In this document: positions 9,199 through 18,700 of the stretch, in pieces
Numbering within the stretch: position 1 is the first letter of the stretch
Layout: each line of letters starts with the position of its first letter
Assembly (NCBI RefSeq): GCF_902804475.1
Contig: NZ_CADCSU010000027.1
Span: 1-35,749, forward strand
Direction of reading: 5' to 3'
Length of the DNA: 35,749 nt
From: Flavobacterium bizetiae
GTDB lineage: Bacteria > Bacteroidota > Bacteroidia > Flavobacteriales > Flavobacteriaceae
The notes under the pieces: model-generated
Told to the model about the DNA's origin: nothing
The model's input: the letters and a program-made list of their open reading frames with translations, nothing else
Databases searched by the model: none
Program-made: the position numbers and the translations under genes

Positions 9199-10539
9199 CT
9201 AAATCCTTTTAAGCCAATCCTTAGGCACATTTACAATACAAATATTCAAGGTTCGATTGTCCTTAGAAAGCATCGCCGACTGAATCTGAATTTTTGTTCC
9301 GTCTCTGTTGAAAGTGGGATGAATATGGTCTGCGGCTGTTTCTTTATGGCCTGTGGTTAGCATTATCATTTCGTTTGTTTTTCGGTCGATCAAATACAAG
9401 CTTCTTGAGAAATCATCGCCTACAGCCCATCTTCCGTCAGAGGAACCGTGTACGTGCCATAAACCGCTGCCACTTTTGGTTTGTCCGGCAATAATCATTT
9501 CTCTGGTTCTTAGATTTACAATGGCGAGCCCTGTTGGTTTTTCACGCGTTCCTGAATTTCCCCAATTACTTTCCTGCCCTGGATTTTCAGGATTTCGTAC
9601 TTCAGTACTAGTAGTAACTTCTACAGGTTTTTCTTTATGAATATCAATTTTACGGTGTCCCATAATAGCCATTGCGACCTCATCTTTAGAAATTACAGCT
9701 TCATGCGTTACCCATTCATAATCCGATTCTGGATACAAAGGTCTTAACCCCGATCCATCGGCCATAACCGTCCACGTCCTTTGAGGTGATTTTCCGCCCG
9801 TTTCCCAGCAAAAAACAAGTTCTCCGGGATTCCATATGTTCGACTGGATATGTCCTACCTGAAAAGGCACGGAAATAACATGTTTGAATTCGCCTGTTTT
9901 TAAATTCATGCTTCCAATTCCGCCTGGCCCTGCGCCCATGTTTCTGGGACCAAAACTTTTTTCAATTTTAATATTCGGATCCAGATGTCTTGCCGCTTCT
10001 TCTTTTCCTATTCTAAAATAAATTCTTTCTTCATCGGCATCTAAAGCCATATCTCCCGAAGCTCCCATTTCCGGATTCGTTATTCCGCAAATGCGTTCGT
10101 AGGCTGACACGGATTTCATTTTTCCCGCCTGACTGTCTTTAAAAACATCGGCTAAATTGACTTCCATGATTTGCATTTTATCTTCTGGTGCTTTTCGCAT
10201 AAAATACAATTTCATCGATTTTTGCGCTATGCATAGCGTTCCGGTATAACCACCTTCTGTAACCTGAACCATTACACCCGATTTTTCATGGACAGCTACT
10301 GCTTCTCCATTGGCTCTTTTGGTTCTAAAAATAAGCCATTCCCCATCAGATGTCCATTGCGGATGTGTTGGGTAGGTTTTAGAATCTCCCGCTGATTTCG
10401 TGGTCAAGAAGATTAATTCCTGACCTGTTACGGGATCTTTTATAATCTTCTTTTCAGATGGGAATCGTGTTCCAATCTGACTGAAAGTTGTTATGGTGCA
10501 TAACAGGAAAAGTGTGTTTATTGTTGGTTTTAATTTCAT
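9199..10539 (-). CDS. PL22-like oligogalacturonate lyase, secreted beta-propeller
   Basis: PL22 enzymes cleave short galacturonate oligomers by metal-dependent beta-elimination, leaving 4,5-unsaturated ends. Starting at the ATG of 10539, residues 1-21 are a signal peptide (ending TTFSQ); the in-frame GTG at 10560 would add seven polar residues before it. The rest is a seven-bladed TolB/WD40-like propeller with family signatures: GHIQSN (His230), EWVTHEA (His279), WHVHGSSDGRWAVGDD (His362, His364) and DHIHPTFNRDG (His405, His407), which would supply the metal-binding histidines. Secretion is notable because many PL22 enzymes are cytoplasmic. Products would suit the GH105 enzyme encoded just upstream. 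A related propeller lyase with another uronate specificity cannot be excluded. Confidence 0.72.
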   Translation of the reverse strand: MKLKPTINTLFLLCTITTFSQIGTRFPSEKKIIKDPVTGQELIFLTTKSAGDSKTYPTHPQWTSDGEWLIFRTKRANGEAVAVHEKSGVMVQVTEGGYTGTLCIAQKSMKLYFMRKAPEDKMQIMEVNLADVFKDSQAGKMKSVSAYERICGITNPEMGASGDMALDADEERIYFRIGKEEAARHLDPNIKIEKSFGPRNMGAGPGGIGSMNLKTGEFKHVISVPFQVGHIQSNIWNPGELVFCWETGGKSPQRTWTVMADGSGLRPLYPESDYEWVTHEAVISKDEVAMAIMGHRKIDIHKEKPVEVTTSTEVRNPENPGQESNWGNSGTREKPTGLAIVNLRTREMIIAGQTKSGSGLWHVHGSSDGRWAVGDDFSRSLYLIDRKTNEMIMLTTGHKETAADHIHPTFNRDGTKIQIQSAMLSKDNRTLNICIVNVPKDWLKRI

Positions 10540-10858
10540 ATGCTGTTGGTTAATTGCCACGAAGGCGCTAAGTTTTTTTTATTTATCACTTTGTCTATTA
10601 ATCTCGCAAAGGCGCGGAAGCGCAAAGTTTTTTGAATTACTTTATCTATTTTATTTGATTAAGTCGCTAAGTTTTTTTGATATACTTTGACGATTAATCG
10701 CGCAATCCCGATAGCTATCGGGCGAAGAGGCGCAAAGAAATATTAAATAGCTATACTATAAAACTTTGCGTCTTTGCGACTTTGCGAGATTAATTCTAAC
10801 CCGCTTTCAAAAATTCATAATTCATAACTCATAACTCATAACTCATAACTCATAACCC
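10540..10858. repeat. Intergenic palindrome cluster with an ACTCATA heptamer array
   Basis: This 319-bp gap holds no gene. It contains inverted CGCAAAG words (TAATCTCGCAAAGGCGC near 10600 against GCGACTTTGCGAGATTA near 10775) of the same family as the two gaps downstream, and the palindrome CCCGATAGCTATCGGG at 10707-10722, which seems to interrupt a CGCAA...GGCGCAAAG unit. A 7-bp tandem repeat (ATTCATA twice, then ACTCATA about four times) runs from about 10812 to 10854, just before the GH105 stop codon. A role in mRNA processing or stability between PUL genes is possible but inferred. Confidence 0.7.
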
Positions 10859-12193
10859 CTAACCCTTAACCTTCAATTGTATCGAACTATCATTAATCTC
10901 GAATTGATTGTTTTTCAGCAGCAGAATCATTTCGGCTCCAGCCAATAAAACAGGACCATAACCGTGAGCAGCGTATAAATTTATGGGACGGTAATAATAA
11001 AAAGCGGGATCAAAGCCCATTCCGGTTCCAACGCAGGTTCCTTCGACCTGACCTTTTGCATTTACTTTTGAAGCTACGGCATTCCACGCCAGTAGAACTG
11101 CGGGTGTATAAGCCAGTTTATCGACATAACCGCGATTGATTGCTCTGGCAATTGAATAGGCATAAATGGCTGTAGCCGAAGTTTCTAAATACGTATCGTT
11201 TCGATCTATTAACTGATGCCAAAAACCGGTACCATCCTGATATTGCAGCAATCCTGCAATGTGTTTTTGCAGTTGGGATAAGACTTGAGGATATCCGGGA
11301 TGATCTTTAGGCAATACTTCAAGTAATTCAACCATTGTCATTACTGCCCAGCCATTTGCCCTTGCCCAATGGAACTGCGGATGAGCCTGCATCGCTTCGA
11401 CCCAGCCGTGCATGTAAAGTCCGTTTTGAGAGTTGAACATTCGCTGAGAAAACTGATTGACTTGCTTCACAGCATCATCAAAATATTTGACATCGCTGGT
11501 ATAATTTCCCATTTGTGCCAAAGCGGGAACGCTCATAAACATATCGTCTAACCAAAGCGAATTGTCCTGCGGACGGTTTCTTGCCAGGGTTCCGTCTTTT
11601 AAGCGATGTTCTTTTTCACTGATGTATTGAATGAAATTATTAATGACAGGATCATAAGCAGCATTTGGGTCTTTCTTTTTTGCTTTTATAAACGCCGCAC
11701 ATAAAGCGCCCGCATCGTCTAAAGCTTTTGGCTGTAAAACGCTGTGAACCGGGGAATCTTTGATGTTGTCGGTTTTATAATTGGCAGCAATGTCTGCGAT
11801 TAATTTTAAGCGTTTATTGGCATATTCAGCATATTCTTTTTTTCCTGTAGCCTCGGCTGCCAAAAGCATACCTGCGTAGGTAACGCCCCATTCGTAACTT
11901 GTTAATCTAAAAGCTCCGGGAGAAAAGACAATTTTCCCTTTTGCTTTTTTGAAATCTTTTACTTCTGAATTATCGCTGGCGTATACCGCTTTTGAAGCTG
12001 TATTTTCTTCAAGAAAAGAATGCACTCTGCTCAATACACTTTCGATATTATTTTTTTCAGGAATAATATATGGCGTTATATAATCCGGTTTCATTAAATG
12101 CAATGGTGTTGTCACATCATTTGTCTGGGCATTAATATTGGTACAAATTCCGATTGCGAAAACTGTTATAATTTTGGTTAGGTTGTAGTTCAT
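10859..12193 (-). CDS. GH105 unsaturated rhamnogalacturonyl/glucuronyl hydrolase, secreted
   Basis: GH105 enzymes hydrolyse the 4,5-unsaturated uronic acid left at the non-reducing end by polysaccharide lyases, here plausibly the PL22-like product. Signal peptide residues 1-22 end NINAQ. The (alpha/alpha)6 barrel shows LDDAGALCAA (Asp159/160), LWLDDMFMSVPALAQMG (Asp216/217), HPQFHWARANGWAVMTMVELL, GFWHQLID, ETSATAIYAYSIARAI and a Gly-rich C-terminal GPVLLAGAEMI. The two Asp motifs are about 56 residues apart, close to the spacing of the catalytic aspartates known from the Bacillus enzyme YteR (as I recall, 88 and 143). Length 444 includes about 60 residues before the barrel. It lies 122 nt downstream of the GH43-like gene on the same strand. 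Confidence 0.88.
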   Translation of the reverse strand: MNYNLTKIITVFAIGICTNINAQTNDVTTPLHLMKPDYITPYIIPEKNNIESVLSRVHSFLEENTASKAVYASDNSEVKDFKKAKGKIVFSPGAFRLTSYEWGVTYAGMLLAAEATGKKEYAEYANKRLKLIADIAANYKTDNIKDSPVHSVLQPKALDDAGALCAAFIKAKKKDPNAAYDPVINNFIQYISEKEHRLKDGTLARNRPQDNSLWLDDMFMSVPALAQMGNYTSDVKYFDDAVKQVNQFSQRMFNSQNGLYMHGWVEAMQAHPQFHWARANGWAVMTMVELLEVLPKDHPGYPQVLSQLQKHIAGLLQYQDGTGFWHQLIDRNDTYLETSATAIYAYSIARAINRGYVDKLAYTPAVLLAWNAVASKVNAKGQVEGTCVGTGMGFDPAFYYYRPINLYAAHGYGPVLLAGAEMILLLKNNQFEINDSSIQLKVKG

Positions 12194-12315
12194 AGTTGTT
12201 TTTTTAGGTAATGTAAAAATTCAATTTAAGACTATTTTTTAATGATTTTTCCCGATAGATATTTTCTATAATAAACTTTTAAGTATTTAAAAACAAGATA
12301 TTTAAACAAATCTGG

Positions 12316-13338
12316 TTAATGCTTTAAATTAATATAAACCAACTTATCTCTATTACAGATAATTTCACCATTTATGTATTCTAATTCAGCTACTTGTATA
12401 GTACTTCTTTTGGTTTCGTAACTATCGATACCTTTATTTTCCGGTATTCTTCCGGGGTGTGTAAAATAAAAAATATAGGCTCTGTCGTTATTCACTATAA
12501 CATCTGGATGTCCCCCTATTACTTGATCATCTTCTCCTGTTCCGGGAATTTGAAGAATATTTTTTTCCTGACGATTCCAATTCAGGAAATCATCTGAAGA
12601 ATAAACATTCAACCCTCTCCATGAATCTGATATCATCCAGTTTTTACCCTTCCACTGAAATACTTTCGGGCCCTCGCCTCTGTCTTTTACAATTTTATTT
12701 CCGCCATCAACCCAATTGTAGAGATCTTTGCTGTCAGCGTAATAAATCGATTTTCCGTCGTTTTCATTATTGTAAAACATTCTCCATGTACCATTTGGCA
12801 ATCGGAATACAGAAGCATCAATACATCTGTCTGAGGCCAGTTTCAATTCGGATTCGAATTTCCAGTCGATTAAATTCTTACTGGTCAAATGAACAATAGA
12901 TCTCGGATGGTACCAATCATTAAAAATTCCGGGAACTATGGTGAGGTACATATGATATAACTTTTTGTGTTGAATTACATCGGGTGCCCAATGCGTAATG
13001 TCTTTTATTTTATAGTTGATATTGCAGGTATCTCTGTATTTCCAGGTTGCGCCATCAACAGATTCAGCGATGCCAATTCGGGTTCCGTGTACCCAGGTTA
13101 TTCCTTTGGCTGTGGTATCTTTTGCCCTACGATTGGTATAAAACATGAACCATTTTTTTTCTTTAGCATTATAAATAATGGTTGGATCGGCAGCTCCATC
13201 AAAAATTGGATCCCGATATAAAGGTTTAGCTGCAATATGGCTTTTCTCTTTTTCAGAATTCTTTTGAGAAAAAACAGATAGAGAAAACAGCATTATTATC
13301 AGATTTAATAAAAGCTTTTTGAGATGGTCTTGTGACAT
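12316..13338 (-). CDS. GH43-like five-bladed beta-propeller glycosidase, secreted
   Basis: A clan GH-F style propeller, probably an alpha-L-arabinofuranosidase or related exo-glycosidase trimming side chains; I cannot place it in a subfamily. Counting from ATG 13338, residues 1-25 are a signal peptide (LLLNLIIMLFSLSVFSQ). The GH43-type triad is visible: Asp51 in GAADP (base), Asp174 in CIDASVF (pKa modulator) and Glu222 in GEGPKVF (acid). Other markers are MFYTNRRA, WVHGTRIGIAES and HWAPDVI. The reading frame stays open to 13392, but that extension (MVKKKK...) would bury the signal peptide, so 13338 is preferred. It is the first gene after the activator box at 13519-13535 and probably heads the operon GH43-GH105-PL22-GH43_24-GH115. 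Confidence 0.75.
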   Translation of the reverse strand: MSQDHLKKLLLNLIIMLFSLSVFSQKNSEKEKSHIAAKPLYRDPIFDGAADPTIIYNAKEKKWFMFYTNRRAKDTTAKGITWVHGTRIGIAESVDGATWKYRDTCNINYKIKDITHWAPDVIQHKKLYHMYLTIVPGIFNDWYHPRSIVHLTSKNLIDWKFESELKLASDRCIDASVFRLPNGTWRMFYNNENDGKSIYYADSKDLYNWVDGGNKIVKDRGEGPKVFQWKGKNWMISDSWRGLNVYSSDDFLNWNRQEKNILQIPGTGEDDQVIGGHPDVIVNNDRAYIFYFTHPGRIPENKGIDSYETKRSTIQVAELEYINGEIICNRDKLVYINLKH

Positions 13339-13489
13339 TTTTTCTATTTGATTATATCCGTAAATGACGCTGATTTTTTTCTTTTTAACCACATATTAAT
13401 TCTTCAACTATCAATCAAAGTATTTTTTATTAAATACACTATAATTCAATTAATTACATTTAAAACTATAATAATCAATTGATAGATTT

Positions 13490-13535
13490 TAAAATTAAAA
13501 AACTAAGACGGTTTTGGCATCCTGTGCTTTCCTGT
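13490..13535 (-). promoter_or_regulatory. PUL activator box and -7 element of the GH43-like operon
   Basis: On the minus strand ACAGGAA (13535-13529) and ACAGGAT (13525-13519) form a direct repeat with a 10-bp period. The -7 element TAATTTTA occupies 13497-13490; its first T is 22 nt beyond the last T of the repeat, as at the other three boxes. Transcription would begin near 13483, leaving a leader of about 145 nt. The site lies just beyond the susCD terminator, so it starts a separate unit. Confidence 0.7.
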
Positions 13536-13561
13536 TTAAAGAAGTAAAAAAAGCTTGTTCT

Positions 13562-13590
13562 AAAAAAAACCGCCTCTTTTGAGACGGTTT
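13562..13590 (-). terminator. Rho-independent terminator of susCD
   Basis: A ten-pair stem with one mismatch, AAACCGCCTC (13567-13576) and GAGACGGTTT (13581-13590), has a TTTT loop. It is followed on the minus strand by eight U residues (13569-13562). It lies 24 nt after the SusD stop and separates susCD from the next promoter. Confidence 0.88.
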
Positions 13591-13613
13591 CAAAAACAAA
13601 AAATTAAAAAATA

Positions 13614-15710
13614 TTAATATCCGGGATTCTGCCATTCTTTCTTTTGGGCATCCGATAAATTTGAACCATCATCATTCAATAATCCATCAATAAATGATTG
13701 CGGAATTGGACGAAGTTCGTGTTTGTTAACTGTAATATTTGGTGCCGCTTCTGCATTAAAAGCTTTAGCACGTTTGATTAACATTCCTGTACGGGAAAGT
13801 GTTTCCCAACGTTGCCATTCTCCTAACAATTCACGTGTATATTCGTTAAGGATAAAGTTTAATGCACGTTCGTAGTCGCTTCCGGCTCCAACTTTAGCAA
13901 TAATAGCTTCATCTTCTGCCGGAAGGTTAGCAGGAAATGATGTTAATCTTAAATCAGATGCTGCCGTTGTAACCGCAAGTGTTGGATTAGATAAATAATA
14001 CGTATTCATATCTAAATTTGAAGCGGCAAAGTTTGTTGCAGCTGTTCCTGTATTCAGAGCATTTGCTTTGAATGCCTGAGAACCGTCATTATAATACGAT
14101 CTGTTTTCCCCGCTTTTCCATTGTGCTCTTGCTCTAATCACGTTAATGTCCTGCATTGCATTACCATATTGCTGCAAACGGGCATAACATTCTGCGCGTA
14201 TCAAATAGGTTTCGCCTAAACGAGCCATAATTACATCGCGGTGTGCATCTCCTCTTTCGGCATTTCTTGAACCGTCTTCTGTTTTATTGATTCCGGCAAA
14301 GAAATTACAAATCGGCTGATTTTTGAAAGTTGGTGCAACGTAAGTTCCGTTTTGGTACAACACTGAAGAATTAGGAACATATTGTCCTTTTACAGCAGCT
14401 AAAGTTCCTGCCGTTGCTGTTTGTCTTTTTCCTGTTGTCCATTCTGCTAAACGACCGTTTGCATCTGTCCATGTAGGCGCCTGAACGCTTGCCCCAAATT
14501 TAGCACTGTTATATGTATTGTCATCTTTAGTATTTAAAATCATTACAATACCCGGATCTCCAATTTTCACTCCCGCATTAGCCGTTACCACTGTATTGGC
14601 GCCGTAAACTGTTCTAAAGGTTTTCCACATACGGGCATCGTTTACGTGATCATAAACTGCATAAGCATATTCCGTTGGGCGACAACGCTGAAAATCCATA
14701 CTTCCAATCCATACACCACGTTTTACCCAGCCACCTGAGAAACTAGAAAATTGTGGAGCAAAATAACTGTAGGTACGGTTTCCAAAACGACCTACTGTAG
14801 CGGCGTCTCCGTTGTGTCCGGCAGCCATTAAAATTTCGCTCAATTGCTCGTTCGGGCAGTCAATTCCTGTCCAGTTAGCATACAAATCACTATAATTGTT
14901 TGTTAATGGTCCGCGGGCAGAAATCGCATAACTACAAGCCTGAATTGCTTCGTCAAGATCTTTTGCTTTATAAGCTGAATTCCACTTATCGTTACGTTCT
15001 GAAGCACGGAATAATAATGCTTTTGCAAGGAAATGCGCTGCAGTAGCTTTTGTCCAGGTAATTCCTTTTCCATAAGTAAAAACTTCACCTGCAAAAAGAT
15101 TATAAGAGTTACGTAAATCTGATATTACCTGCTCCCAGCATTGCTCTTCTGTAGCACGTGTAAAATTACGCACAACTCCTGTTGCAGGTACAGTTTGCAG
15201 CACAACACCACCATATTGAGCCGTAAGACGGTAATAATTGTAGCCGCGTAAAAAATAGGCGTGCGCCAGACAGCGATTACGAATAGCGATGTCATCAATT
15301 TTTGCTGCATTGGCAATAATGGTATTACAAGAAGCAATTCCGTAGTACATCTCGTCCCAAAGTGCTGCGGGATTGGTTGCATTTCCGTTTGCTGCTCCTG
15401 TCGCTGCTGTAGCACCAATTGGTCCAAAACGGTTGTCGTAAGTATTCCACATTTCGTTGGTCAGATCGTTTGCATTGGTAAACTCATCGGTTCCGTACAA
15501 TGTATTGGCATACGACCATTCAAACCCAAAATGCCATCTTATATTTCCGTAAAGCGATACTGTCAGAGCTTGAAGACCTTCTGATGTTTCGAAATAATCA
15601 GTCGAATATTGGCTATTCTGTTCTTCGTCAAGAAAGTCTTTCGAACAAGAGGAAATTGATAATCCTAGCATTATCAAAAGTCCTATTCCTATATTTTTTA
15701 TAGTATTCAT
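13614..15710 (-). CDS. SusD/RagB-family outer-membrane glycan-binding lipoprotein
   Basis: The surface lid of a SusCD uptake complex, capturing oligosaccharides and closing over the SusC channel. A lipoprotein signal peptide ends ISSC, with Cys22 to be lipidated. TPR-like helices follow: YFETSEGLQAL, LWDEMYYGIASCNTIIANA, RCLAHAYFLRGYNYYRLTAQYGG, AKALLFRASE and LGETYLIRAECYARLQQYGNAMQDINVIRARA. The C-terminus has the usual LNEYTRELLGEWQRWETLSRTG and LRPIPQSFID motifs. At 698 residues it is longer than most family members, mainly through a central insertion (about 270-480), which may carry ligand specificity. It lies 47 nt downstream of susC and ends at the terminator near 13570. I use SusD as the family name only. 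Confidence 0.93.
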   Translation of the reverse strand: MNTIKNIGIGLLIMLGLSISSCSKDFLDEEQNSQYSTDYFETSEGLQALTVSLYGNIRWHFGFEWSYANTLYGTDEFTNANDLTNEMWNTYDNRFGPIGATAATGAANGNATNPAALWDEMYYGIASCNTIIANAAKIDDIAIRNRCLAHAYFLRGYNYYRLTAQYGGVVLQTVPATGVVRNFTRATEEQCWEQVISDLRNSYNLFAGEVFTYGKGITWTKATAAHFLAKALLFRASERNDKWNSAYKAKDLDEAIQACSYAISARGPLTNNYSDLYANWTGIDCPNEQLSEILMAAGHNGDAATVGRFGNRTYSYFAPQFSSFSGGWVKRGVWIGSMDFQRCRPTEYAYAVYDHVNDARMWKTFRTVYGANTVVTANAGVKIGDPGIVMILNTKDDNTYNSAKFGASVQAPTWTDANGRLAEWTTGKRQTATAGTLAAVKGQYVPNSSVLYQNGTYVAPTFKNQPICNFFAGINKTEDGSRNAERGDAHRDVIMARLGETYLIRAECYARLQQYGNAMQDINVIRARAQWKSGENRSYYNDGSQAFKANALNTGTAATNFAASNLDMNTYYLSNPTLAVTTAASDLRLTSFPANLPAEDEAIIAKVGAGSDYERALNFILNEYTRELLGEWQRWETLSRTGMLIKRAKAFNAEAAPNITVNKHELRPIPQSFIDGLLNDDGSNLSDAQKKEWQNPGY

Positions 15711-15757
15711 TTTTTTACTTTTTTTGTTATACTTCGTTCGTTACAACACATTTATTT

Positions 15758-18700
15758 TTAAAACCCAACTTCAAGACCCATAACAAAACTTCGATTAGAA
15801 TATGTTGAATTTGTATCTAAGTCATAAAAGTCTAGTGATTGGTAAATGTTACCCGGATTTACTGCCTGCACATAAAGTTTAAAGTTTGATAAGCCAATAC
15901 TTTTTGTAAAATCTCTGGAGAAATTATATCCTAATGAAATGTTACGAATTTTTACAAAAGAGGCTTTTGGAAAACCAAGAAGTCCTGAAAATTTATCTGC
16001 TGATCCTGATGATGCCTGACCCAGAATAGGTTTTTGATATTGAGCACCTGTGTTGTCTGGTCTCCAGTAATCAATTTCTCTCTGATTACTATGCGACGTT
16101 AGGGCTTCTTCGACTTTCTCAGTTAAATAACCCGCACGTCCGTAAATATTGATTCCTAACTCAATTCCTTTGTAGGTAAAATTATTATTCCATCCCATTG
16201 TCCAGGTTGGATTGCTGTTCCCCAATACTACACGGTCTGCAGCATCCATTTTATAGTCACCATTTTGATCTTTCGGACGTACATTTCCGGGAGTAAAGTT
16301 GTAACTCGCACCCCATTTTGCCATTTCAGCAAGATCTTCCGGCGTGTTTTGCCATAAGCCCAAATTATCATAACCATAACGAACAGCGATTTGCTCGCCA
16401 ATAAACCATGTATTGTCCGGCATATCATTTTTACCATAGGCTAACTCTTCAATTTTATCTTTCTGCCAGGCCGCATTTAAATTTGTTTCCCACGTAAATC
16501 CGCCACTTGTCTGAATCGGAATTAAATTAAGCGTTACCTCTACACCACGGTTACTTGTTTTTCCCACATTTGCAAAAGTCGAAGGAAACCCTGTTAGCGT
16601 AGGGATTTTAACCGACATTAATAAGTCGTTTGTATACGATTGATAAACATCTATAGCTCCACTAATTCTGTTTTTAAAGAAACTAAAATCGATACCAAGA
16701 TTGTATTGCGTAGTTTTTTCCCATCCTAGTGCTTTATTAGCCAATGACAATTGAGTATCTGTATAATACGGTTCATTTGTAGTGTAACCAATCTGGTTGC
16801 TCATTCCATTGAAAGGAAGGTAAATAGAAGAGATAAGTCCTTTTGTTTTATAAGGGTCTACAGATGAGTTACCAGTTGTACCGAATCCTAAACGAAGCTT
16901 AAGATTTTCAATCCAGTTTACTCCTTTAAGGAATTCTTCATTATTAATTCTCCATGCCAATGCAGCTGAAGGAAAGAAATCCCATTTATACCCTTCTGCC
17001 AATTGCGATGCACCATCCCAACGTCCTGACATCGTTAGCAAGTAACGGTTATCGAAACCATAGTTAGCACGGATCATATAAGAACTTAACTGACGTTCTG
17101 TAAGACCTGAACTCATACGGCCATTATTAGCCGGATTGGTAAGATCGACTGTTCCCATTGCATTCCATAAAAAAGATTTATTTGGGATATTATTGGCGTT
17201 CATAGAAGAATTTTCAACATTCCATGATGAAGCTGTCTGAAGCAGGGTTGCTCCTATTTTATGTTTTGTCGCAAAAGTACGATCATAGGTAATCATATTG
17301 TCTAAAGTCCATGAAAGGTCTCTACGGTTCTGTAGACGCGCATAATTTACACCGGCACTTCCGTCTGCATTAATTTTAAGTGATGAAGTTCCATCAACAT
17401 AAACACCTTCTCTCCAATGACGAAAATCCGGTCCAAAATTTATTTTATAGCTTAATCCTTCCAAAGGAGAAGCGAATTTACCTAAGTCAATTGTGGCTGA
17501 AAAATTTCCTAAAAGACGCATTGTCTGTGATCTTTGCGTGCTTTTATCCCATTCGTCCATCACGGTATATATCGCTGACTCACCTCCCGGGTTAATAATC
17601 AATTTACCATTTGCATCATAAGGAACTGCAATGTTATAAATACTTTTAGCAGCTCCTAAGATGGCATTAGGCGCTGTTCCGCTTCTTGCCTGCAAAGTCG
17701 ACATACCAAAATCCTGCTCACTCCATGAAGCATTTAACGATGCATTGAATTTAAGCCATTCTACAGGATTGATGTTTGTACTCAATTTCGCTGTATAACG
17801 TTTGTACCATTGTCCTTTTTGAGTCCCTTCCTGATCAAGATATCCAAGTGATCCGTAAGCATTTACTTTTTCAGATCCACCACTGGCACTTAAAACGTGT
17901 TCTTTACTTATTCCTGCTTGTGTTACAAGATCAACCCAGTCTGTATTGGTTACTTTTGAAGCATCCCAGGTACCACTCTGCCATCCCTTTAACACATTAT
18001 CTCTTGATGTCTGACCATCTAATGCGCTATCAAAAATCAATTTGTCATTTGCAAAAGTCGGAGAATCTGGATGTGCATAAGTTGTAGAATTAAGATTGTA
18101 TGCGGCCCAACGTCTGAACTGAATAAAATCAGCCGCATTCATTGAAGGTGCACGATCTACAATTTGAGAAGCTGTTAATGTTCCTGCATAGTTTAAACTA
18201 AAAACTCCGGATTTTCCTTGTTTGGTTGTAACAATGATAACTCCGTTTGCTCCACGAGAACCATAAATAGCGGTTGCAGATGCATCCTTTAGCACATCAA
18301 TAGACGCAATATCTCTTGGATTCAGCGTTTCAATTGATGAATCAGACAACAAAGGCACTCCATCAACAACGTATAAAGGATTGTTACTTGCTGTTAACGA
18401 ACGTGTACCACGAATACGTACTGTACCAATAGATCCCGGACGTTCGTTGCTGGTAATATCAACTCCGGCAGCTTTTCCTTGCAATGCCTCAAGTGCATTA
18501 GCAACAGGCCTGTTCATTAATTGCTCTGCACTTACACTTGCCACGGCTCCTGTTACATCAGATTTCTTCTGTGTACCGTAACCTACTACCACCACTTCAT
18601 TAAGTTGCGCTATATCATCTGCAAGTTTTACATTGATTACTGAATTTGTACCAACTGCTATTTCCTGAGTTTTAGAACCTGTTGAAGAAAAAATCAACAC

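Noticed and set aside
10812..10854. Possible CRISPR array
   Set aside because: The units are contiguous heptamers with no spacers, so this is a simple tandem repeat.
13339..13392. Upstream start for the GH43-like protein at 13392
   Set aside because: It would put 18 mostly polar residues before a typical signal peptide; the ATG at 13338 is better.
17776..18087. Open frame of 103 codons on the plus strand
   Set aside because: It is antisense to the SusC plug region and has low-complexity, shadow-like composition.
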